Origin: CAJOLV01 sp045631885
GTDB taxonomy: Bacteria; Bacillota_I; Bacilli_A; RFN20; CAG-826
Reading direction: 5' to 3'
NCBI GenBank assembly: GCA_045631885.1
Contig: JAZQVN010000029.1
Location: forward strand, 1-10,502
DNA length: 10,502 bases
Part shown: positions 5,481 to 10,502 of the stretch, piece by piece
Position numbering within the stretch: position 1 is the first letter of the stretch
How the letters are laid out: every line of letters begins with the position of its first letter
The notes under the pieces: generated by a model
The model's input: the letters and a program-made list of their open reading frames with translations, nothing else
Database searches by the model: none
What the model was told of the DNA's origin: nothing
Program-made: the position numbers and the translations under genes

Positions 5481-8072
5481 TTATAAATTTTTCTTTTTTT
5501 CGATTAAAGAGGCTAAATTCTCTTTGTGTTGATTTAACTTACTTCTCTCTAATTCCACTTTCTCTTTTGGAGCTTTAGAAATGAAGTTAGGATTGTTGAG
5601 CATCTTCTCTCCACGAGCGATTTCGTTTTGCTCAAATTCAATCTCTTTATCAATACGGGCGATGAGTTCATCTTTGCCGGCTTCATTAACGATTAATAAG
5701 TCGGCTTCATTATAGACTTTAATCTCACCTTTCATATTGTTGATTTCATTACCGATAACCTTGACTTCAGAAAAAGTGAATCTATTCAAATAAGTTAAGA
5801 ATTCATCGAATGTTTTAATTCTTAGATTCAAAGATAATTCAAGCTTTGCGTTTGGAGCGATTTTGTTCTCAATCTTATAATTTCTCACATCCTTAATAAT
5901 GGAGAATAATAATTCGACTTCCGGGTTTACACTCTCATCGATTTCATCCTCTTGATATGATGGATAAGATTCTAACATCACACTATCAAGATGCTCTGGT
6001 AAATTGAGATATAACTCTTCTGCGATGAATGGTGTGTATGGGTAAATCAATAAGATAATTGCTCTTAAACATTTAACCAACACTTGATATGTAGTGTTTC
6101 TAATTTCTTCATTATCAGAATTTAAAGAAACTTTGCTCATTTCCAAATATTGTGAACAGAAATCATCGTAGACAAAGTTATATAAATGGTTACTCGCCGC
6201 GTTAAAATCATACTTCTCCATATTGGCTTCAACATTACGGATCGTGAGATTCAAACGGTTGATAATCCATTGATCGATTGGATTGAGTTTATCTTTATTA
6301 ATCTTTTCAGTCTTGAATCCTTCTGGTAAGACACTTAAAACATATCTCGCGGAATTCCATATCTTATTAAGATAATTTTGGCTAGCAGCGACTTTTTCAT
6401 CTATATATCTCATGTCTTGTCCAGGTGTGGAGTTCGTCGTTAAGAAATATCTAAGCGCGTCCGCGCCATAAGTATCGATAACTTTAATTGGATCAACACC
6501 GTTACCTAATGATTTAGACATCTTTCTTCCTAACTCATCACGGACTAAGCCATGGATAACGACATCTTTAAATGGTCTTCTCTTAGTCATTTCTAATGAT
6601 TCAAAAATCATTCTAGAAACCCAGAAGAAGATAATATCGTAACCTGTCACTAAACAATCAGTTGGGAAATATCTTTCTAAATCAGGAGTTTTATTTGGCC
6701 AACCCCAAGTGGAGAAAGGCCATAATTGAGAGGAGAACCAAGTATCCAAAACATCTTCATCTTGGACCCAGTTTTCCATATCTTTTGGTTCTTCAATACT
6801 GACTAACACTTCACCAGTTTGCTTATTATAATAAGCAGGAATGCGGTGACCCCACCATAACTGACGAGAAATGCACCAATCATCGACTTTTTCCATCCAT
6901 TGGGTGAAGACGTTTTCAAATCTAGCTGGGACAAAGTCCACTCTGTCTAAACCTTTTTGGTTTGCTAAAGCTTGTTCGGCTAATGGGCGCATCTTCACAA
7001 ACCATTGTTTTGATAGCATTGGTTCCACTACTGCATTAGTTCTTTCAGAATGGCCAACTGGGTGAACGATTTCTTCGATCTTCACGAAGTTACCATCTTT
7101 TTTGATTTGTTCCACTAACGCTTTACGACATTCAAAACGGTCCATACCTTCGTATTTACCGCATAAAGAATTCATCGTCGCGTTCTTATTAAAGATAATT
7201 GGTTTTGGGAAATGATATTTTTCACCGATGATAAAGTCATTTGGGTCATGGGCAGGAGTACATTTCATCGCACCTGTTCCAAATTCTAAATCAACGTATT
7301 CATCACCGATGATTGGAAGCTCGTCACCATTGGCAGGATTGATAACCTTCATTCCAATATATTTCTTATATCTTTCATCATTAGGATTAACGACAACACA
7401 AACATCACCAAACATTGTTTCTGGTCTAGTTGTGGCGACCACTAAATGTTCGTTTGTTCCCACTAAAGGATATTTGAAATAGAACATTTGTCCTGGGTCA
7501 TCTTGGTGAATAACTTCAATGTTACTCAAAGCGGTCATTTGTACTGGGTCCCAGTTAATGATCTTCTCACCTTGATAAATCAAACCTTTGTCATATAAAG
7601 TTTTAAAAACTGTCTTAACCGCATAGTTAAGTCCTTCGTCTAAAGTGAATCTTTCTCTTGTGTAATCTAAAGCTAAACCGAGCTTCGCCCATTGATCATG
7701 GATTGAATCGGCATATTCGGCTTTCCATTCCCAAGCTTTCTCGAGAAAGAATTCTCTAGAAATCGTTGTCACATCAACACCAGTCTTCACTAATTTTTCC
7801 ATGACTTTGGCTTGCGTTGCGATGCCAGCGTGGTCCATACCTGGTAAATAGCAAACATCATAGCCCTTCATTTTTTTATAACGGGCAATGATATCTTGGA
7901 TAGTCGTGTCCCAAGCATGTCCTAAATGCAATTTTCCTGTGACGTTTGGAGGAGGAATAACGATGGAGAATGGGGTTTTAGTTTTATCGCCCGCGGTAAA
8001 ATATCCCGCGGATTTCCACTTCTCATATTTTCCTTCTTCTACTTTCTTGGCTTCATAACGTTTCTCTAACAT
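5481..8072 (-). CDS. valS: Valyl-tRNA synthetase
   Basis: ValS charges tRNA-Val and edits mischarged threonine. The 863-residue product is a complete class Ia synthetase: N-terminal catalytic half with HLGH (49-52, preceded by PPNVTGK), the CP1 editing domain (about 180-345, TTRPETMFGD at 214-223), the WCISRQLWWGHRIP segment (399-412), KMSKS (517-521), an anticodon-binding helical domain, and a C-terminal coiled-coil tRNA arm (about 800-863). The ATG at 8072 is preceded by AAGGAGA and opens with LEKRYEAKKVEEGKYEKW, the normal ValS start. The frame stays open upstream to a TTG at 8177, but that stretch is the T-box leader and should not be counted as protein. Expression is expected to rise when uncharged tRNA-Val accumulates. 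No folC follows, unlike in B. subtilis. Confidence 0.98.
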   Translation of the reverse strand: MLEKRYEAKKVEEGKYEKWKSAGYFTAGDKTKTPFSIVIPPPNVTGKLHLGHAWDTTIQDIIARYKKMKGYDVCYLPGMDHAGIATQAKVMEKLVKTGVDVTTISREFFLEKAWEWKAEYADSIHDQWAKLGLALDYTRERFTLDEGLNYAVKTVFKTLYDKGLIYQGEKIINWDPVQMTALSNIEVIHQDDPGQMFYFKYPLVGTNEHLVVATTRPETMFGDVCVVVNPNDERYKKYIGMKVINPANGDELPIIGDEYVDLEFGTGAMKCTPAHDPNDFIIGEKYHFPKPIIFNKNATMNSLCGKYEGMDRFECRKALVEQIKKDGNFVKIEEIVHPVGHSERTNAVVEPMLSKQWFVKMRPLAEQALANQKGLDRVDFVPARFENVFTQWMEKVDDWCISRQLWWGHRIPAYYNKQTGEVLVSIEEPKDMENWVQDEDVLDTWFSSQLWPFSTWGWPNKTPDLERYFPTDCLVTGYDIIFFWVSRMIFESLEMTKRRPFKDVVIHGLVRDELGRKMSKSLGNGVDPIKVIDTYGADALRYFLTTNSTPGQDMRYIDEKVAASQNYLNKIWNSARYVLSVLPEGFKTEKINKDKLNPIDQWIINRLNLTIRNVEANMEKYDFNAASNHLYNFVYDDFCSQYLEMSKVSLNSDNEEIRNTTYQVLVKCLRAIILLIYPYTPFIAEELYLNLPEHLDSVMLESYPSYQEDEIDESVNPEVELLFSIIKDVRNYKIENKIAPNAKLELSLNLRIKTFDEFLTYLNRFTFSEVKVIGNEINNMKGEIKVYNEADLLIVNEAGKDELIARIDKEIEFEQNEIARGEKMLNNPNFISKAPKEKVELERSKLNQHKENLASLIEKKKNL

Positions 8073-8091
8073 GTTTTCTCCTTCTGGGCAA

Positions 8092-8285
8092 TAAAAAACG
8101 CCCTCTAAGGACGCTTCCGCGTGGTACCACCTTAGTTCGTCATATGACGCACTTATTAACCTATTTTCGCTAGGCAACTATTCCTCCAAAGCGACCTTCG
8201 CTGAACTCTATTATCTAGCTTCCACCATCCTAGATTCTCTATCAATAGATCTTTCAGTTACTCCTCTTCTTCAACGGACTAACTT
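8092..8285 (-). promoter_or_regulatory. T-box riboswitch (valine-responsive) controlling valS
   Basis: The leader has the T-box parts in order on the minus strand. Stem I contains GAAGAGGAGTAA (about 8261-8272), the helix CTGAA/TTCAG, and the 3' specifier loop GAAGGTCG, which places a GTC valine codon at 8193-8195. A stem III-like palindrome CGTCATATGACG lies at 8138-8149. The T-box itself reads AAGGTGGTACCACGCGG, with the UGGU bulge (8126-8129) matching the ACCA end expected of tRNA-Val. CTAAGG (8130-8135) can pair with CCTTAG downstream to form the antiterminator. Binding of uncharged tRNA-Val should favour this form over the terminator. Confidence 0.93.
8093..8115 (-). terminator. T-box intrinsic terminator (attenuator of valS)
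   Basis: On the minus strand AGCGTCCT (8108-8115) pairs with AGGGCGTT (8097-8104) across a three-base loop (two G-U pairs), followed by a run of six T (8093-8098) that overlaps the stem end by two bases. The 5' arm shares bases with the antiterminator, so the two structures are mutually exclusive, as in other T-box leaders. Confidence 0.88.
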
Positions 8286-8291
8286 ATTTAC

Positions 8292-8320
8292 ATAGTAAAT
8301 TGATTAGATGTGTTTTTCAA
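8292..8320 (-). promoter_or_regulatory. Candidate promoter of the valS T-box transcript
   Basis: TTGAAA (8315-8320, five of six -35 matches) is separated by exactly 17 bases from TACTAT (8292-8297, four of six -10 matches) on the minus strand. The -35 lies in the last codons of engB. Initiation would fall near 8285, about a dozen bases before stem I of the T-box, so valS can be transcribed independently of lon-engB. Confidence 0.6.
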
Positions 8321-8882
8321 TACCACTTCTCAATTTTTCTAATGTTTTATTTTCTAATGAGGAAGTTAAGTAGATGCGATAATCCTCTACTCCACTTTCT
8401 TTTAGATGCTTTAATAACTTGGATTTTTCACTTTGATTGACTTTATCAATCTTAGTTACGACTAGGAAATAGTTGATTTGATATTCTTTTAAATAATCTA
8501 AGATTTCTAAATCGTTTTCTCCAAATGTACGTCGAGCATCTAATAACAATAAGACTAATTTTAGTCTTTTCGCTTTTTCAAAATAATCTGACATCATCTT
8601 GCCAAATAGTTTATCTAAATCAATTCCCCCTTTAGCGTAGCCATATCCTGGCGCATCCACTAAGTAGAATTTGTCATCGACGTTATAGTAATTTAATAAA
8701 CGTGTATGACCTGGTTTAGATGAGGTAAAAGCTAAAGCTTTTCTTTGACATAATGAGTTGATTAATGATGATTTCCCCACATTACTTTTACCAACGATCA
8801 AAACTTCGGGATAGCCCCCTTGAGGAGCATCTTCAATCCCGGGAGCGGATTTGATAAAAGTAACGTGAGAATAATTAATCAT
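8304..8882 (-). CDS. engB: EngB/YsxC, ribosome biogenesis GTP-binding protein
   Basis: EngB (YsxC/YihA) is a small essential TRAFAC-class GTPase needed for 50S subunit assembly. The 192-residue product has G1 GKSNVGKS (31-38), the G2 Thr in KPGHTRLLNYY, G3 DAPGYGYA (76-83), G4 TKID (143-146) and a G5-like SSL near the C-terminus, with the family's normal length. The ATG at 8882 is one base after the lon stop and has no clear ribosome binding site, so translation is probably coupled to lon. The lon-engB pair is conserved in Bacillus, where it is lonA-ysxC. The 3' end carries the -35 element of the following valS promoter. Confidence 0.97.
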   Translation of the reverse strand: MINYSHVTFIKSAPGIEDAPQGGYPEVLIVGKSNVGKSSLINSLCQRKALAFTSSKPGHTRLLNYYNVDDKFYLVDAPGYGYAKGGIDLDKLFGKMMSDYFEKAKRLKLVLLLLDARRTFGENDLEILDYLKEYQINYFLVVTKIDKVNQSEKSKLLKHLKESGVEDYRIYLTSSLENKTLEKLRSGIEKHI

Positions 8883-8883
8883 T

Positions 8884-10502
8884 TTATTTTAATAAAGCAA
8901 TTTTCACCGCGTCATCAACGCAGCTCATAAACTCTATTTTGAGAGTTTCTTTGACTTCTTTTGGTAATTCATCGACATCTTTCTTATTGTCTTTCGGAAC
9001 AATAATTGTCTTGATGCCACTTCTTAAGGCCGCGAGAGATTTCTCTCTTAAGCCACCGATAGGAAGAGCGTTACCTCTTAAAGTCACTTCACCAGTCATG
9101 GCAATATTCGCATCAACTGGAGTTTTACTTAGACAAGAGATAATCGCGACCGTCATCGCAACACCTGCGCTTGGTCCATCTTTTGGGACCGCGCCTTCAG
9201 GAACGTGAATGTGGATGTCGTTTTCTGCGAAGATATTGCTATCGACATTGAAGTGTTCAGCATTAGCTTTGACATAGTCTAAAGCAATGGTCGCACTTTC
9301 TTTCATCACATCGCCTAAATGGCCAGTTAAGACTAATCCACCTTTACCTTTGAAGTAATTTACTTCAATTGGGAGGATATCTCCACCATATTCGGTATAG
9401 GCTAAACCAGTCACAACACCAACTTGTGGTTCTTTTTCTTTCTTTGAATCTTCAAAGATTGGTGTGCCTAAATATTCTCTGACTTTGTCGACATCGATAT
9501 GGATGGTTTCAATACTTGGATCTTTAACAATCGCGACAGCGACTTTTCTTAAGCAAGAAGCAACCTTTCTTTCTAATTCACGAACACCCGCTTCTCTAGT
9601 GTAGGAACGGATGATGAATGTAATTGCTTCATCAGAGAATGTCGCTTGTCCTTCTTTTAAACCGTTGATACCCATTTGTTTCGCGACTAAATGTTCTTTT
9701 GCGATATGGATCTTTTCAATTTCGGTATAAGAAGAAAGTTGGATTAGTTCTAATCTATCTCTTAATGGACCAGGAATTTGGTCTAAATAGTTCGCCGTAC
9801 AAATGAATAAGACATCGCTTAAATCGTATGGCTCTTCGAGATAGTTATCATTGAATTGGTTATTTTGTTCTGGATCGAGAACTTCCAATAAGGCACTCGC
9901 TGGGTCTCCTTTATAGCTAGAAGCGAGTTTATCGACTTCGTCGAGTAAGAAGACTGGGTTAGTGACACCCGCTTTTCTCATGCCTTGAATAATTCTGCCC
10001 GGTAAAGAACCGACATAAGTTCTTCTATGTCCTCTAATTTCGGCTTCATCAGAGATGCCACCTAAAGAAGCTTTGAAGAATTTTCTTCCTAAAGCTCTCG
10101 CGATGGATTTACCTAAAGAGGTCTTACCAGTTCCAGGTGGCCCGTAGAAGCAGAGAATTGGACTCTTTAAATTACCAGTTAATTTCTTAACGGCTAAATA
10201 TTCGATAATTCTCTTCTTTGGGTCATCTAAGCCATAATGGTCTTCATCTAAAATCTTTTCGACATTCTTTAAATCATCGTTATCTTCTGTCTTTTGCCAC
10301 CAAGGTACATTGAGGATGACATCGAGATAAGATTGAATTAAAGCGCCTTCTAAAGAGCCGCCAGGCATCATATCGAACTTTTTAAGTTCGGCTTTGACCT
10401 TTTTCTTAACGTGTTCCGGATAAGGATTGTTCTCTAACTTATCTAAGATGGATTCTGGAGAAGAAGCATCGCTTTCCTCGCCGAGTTCCTTCTTAATCGC
10501 TT
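8884..10502 (-). CDS. lon: ATP-dependent Lon protease (5' end outside window)
   Basis: Lon is a cytosolic AAA+ serine protease that degrades damaged and regulatory proteins. The frame is open to the window edge. The 43 codons before the internal ATG at 10371 continue the family sequence (AIKKELGEE, a linker, then VKAELKKFDMMPGG), so that ATG is not the start. About 538 residues are visible of a usual ~770-800; the N-terminal substrate-binding domain is outside. Visible are Walker A GPPGTGKT (about 10120-10143), Walker B LLDEVD, sensor region CTANYLD, and the C-terminal protease domain with the catalytic Ser in PKDGPSAG (codon 9169-9171) and the catalytic Lys in LREKSLAAL (codon 9040-9042). 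Both active sites are intact. It ends one base before engB. Confidence 0.98.
   Translation of the reverse strand, partial: AIKKELGEESDASSPESILDKLENNPYPEHVKKKVKAELKKFDMMPGGSLEGALIQSYLDVILNVPWWQKTEDNDDLKNVEKILDEDHYGLDDPKKRIIEYLAVKKLTGNLKSPILCFYGPPGTGKTSLGKSIARALGRKFFKASLGGISDEAEIRGHRRTYVGSLPGRIIQGMRKAGVTNPVFLLDEVDKLASSYKGDPASALLEVLDPEQNNQFNDNYLEEPYDLSDVLFICTANYLDQIPGPLRDRLELIQLSSYTEIEKIHIAKEHLVAKQMGINGLKEGQATFSDEAITFIIRSYTREAGVRELERKVASCLRKVAVAIVKDPSIETIHIDVDKVREYLGTPIFEDSKKEKEPQVGVVTGLAYTEYGGDILPIEVNYFKGKGGLVLTGHLGDVMKESATIALDYVKANAEHFNVDSNIFAENDIHIHVPEGAVPKDGPSAGVAMTVAIISCLSKTPVDANIAMTGEVTLRGNALPIGGLREKSLAALRSGIKTIIVPKDNKKDVDELPKEVKETLKIEFMSCVDDAVKIALLK

Noticed and set aside
8073..8177. Upstream extension of valS from a TTG start
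   Set aside because: The stretch coincides with T-box antiterminator and terminator structures and has no similarity to ValS N-termini; the ATG at 8072 has a proper ribosome binding site.
10369..10371. ATG as the start of lon
   Set aside because: The frame continues upstream to the window edge with Lon-like sequence (VKAELKKFDMMPGG), so this Met is internal.
1..10502. Mycoplasma-type genetic code (TGA = Trp), CRISPR arrays, insertion sequences, tRNA or rRNA genes
   Set aside because: TGA ends prp and Trp is TGG; I found no spaced direct repeats, transposase signatures or tRNA/rRNA sequences, and there is no gene-free stretch over 300 bases to hold them.

Overview
All genes in this window lie on the minus strand, with short gaps and no strand switch, so transcription runs from high to low coordinates. 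In that order the genes are lon (5' end outside the window), engB/ysxC, a T-box leader with valS, a 60-codon double-glycine-leader peptide gene, radC, a ribosomal leader with rplU, prp (ysxB), rpmA, obg, nadE, ruvA and ruvB (3' end outside). The DNA is AT-rich. TGA ends prp while tryptophan is encoded by TGG, so the standard bacterial code applies rather than the mycoplasma code. The T-box, the rplU-prp-rpmA operon with a Prp-cleavable L27 and the AGGAGG-type ribosome binding sites point to Bacillota. The compact layout suggests a reduced-genome relative of Bacilli/Erysipelotrichia, such as the uncultured gut lineages near Mollicutes. That placement is an inference.

The gene order is a condensed version of the Bacillus subtilis lonA-ysxC ... 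valS ... radC ... rplU-ysxB-rpmA ... obg ... ruvA-ruvB segment. The genes that lie in between in B. subtilis (hem genes, folC, comC, mreBCD, minCD, spo0B) are absent, and nadE sits between obg and ruvA.

8884-10502: Lon protease, ending one base before engB. 8073-8320: a promoter overlapping the engB end, then a valine T-box (GUC specifier, UGGU bulge, terminator) controlling valS, which starts at 8072. 5243-5481: the valS terminator-like hairpin, whose 3' arm is also the ribosome binding site of a small hydrophobic peptide with a bacteriocin/pheromone-type leader. The peptide stop overlaps the radC start as TAATG. 3411-4537: an extended -10 promoter, an L21-type leader, and the L21, Prp and L27 genes, closed by a hairpin. 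Prp is the protease that matures L27. 1-3377: Obg GTPase, NAD synthetase and the RuvAB Holliday-junction motor.

Most of the window is conserved housekeeping (translation, ribosome assembly, proteolysis, recombination). The part least explained by known biology is the small peptide gene coupled to radC, together with the regulatory hairpin in front of it.
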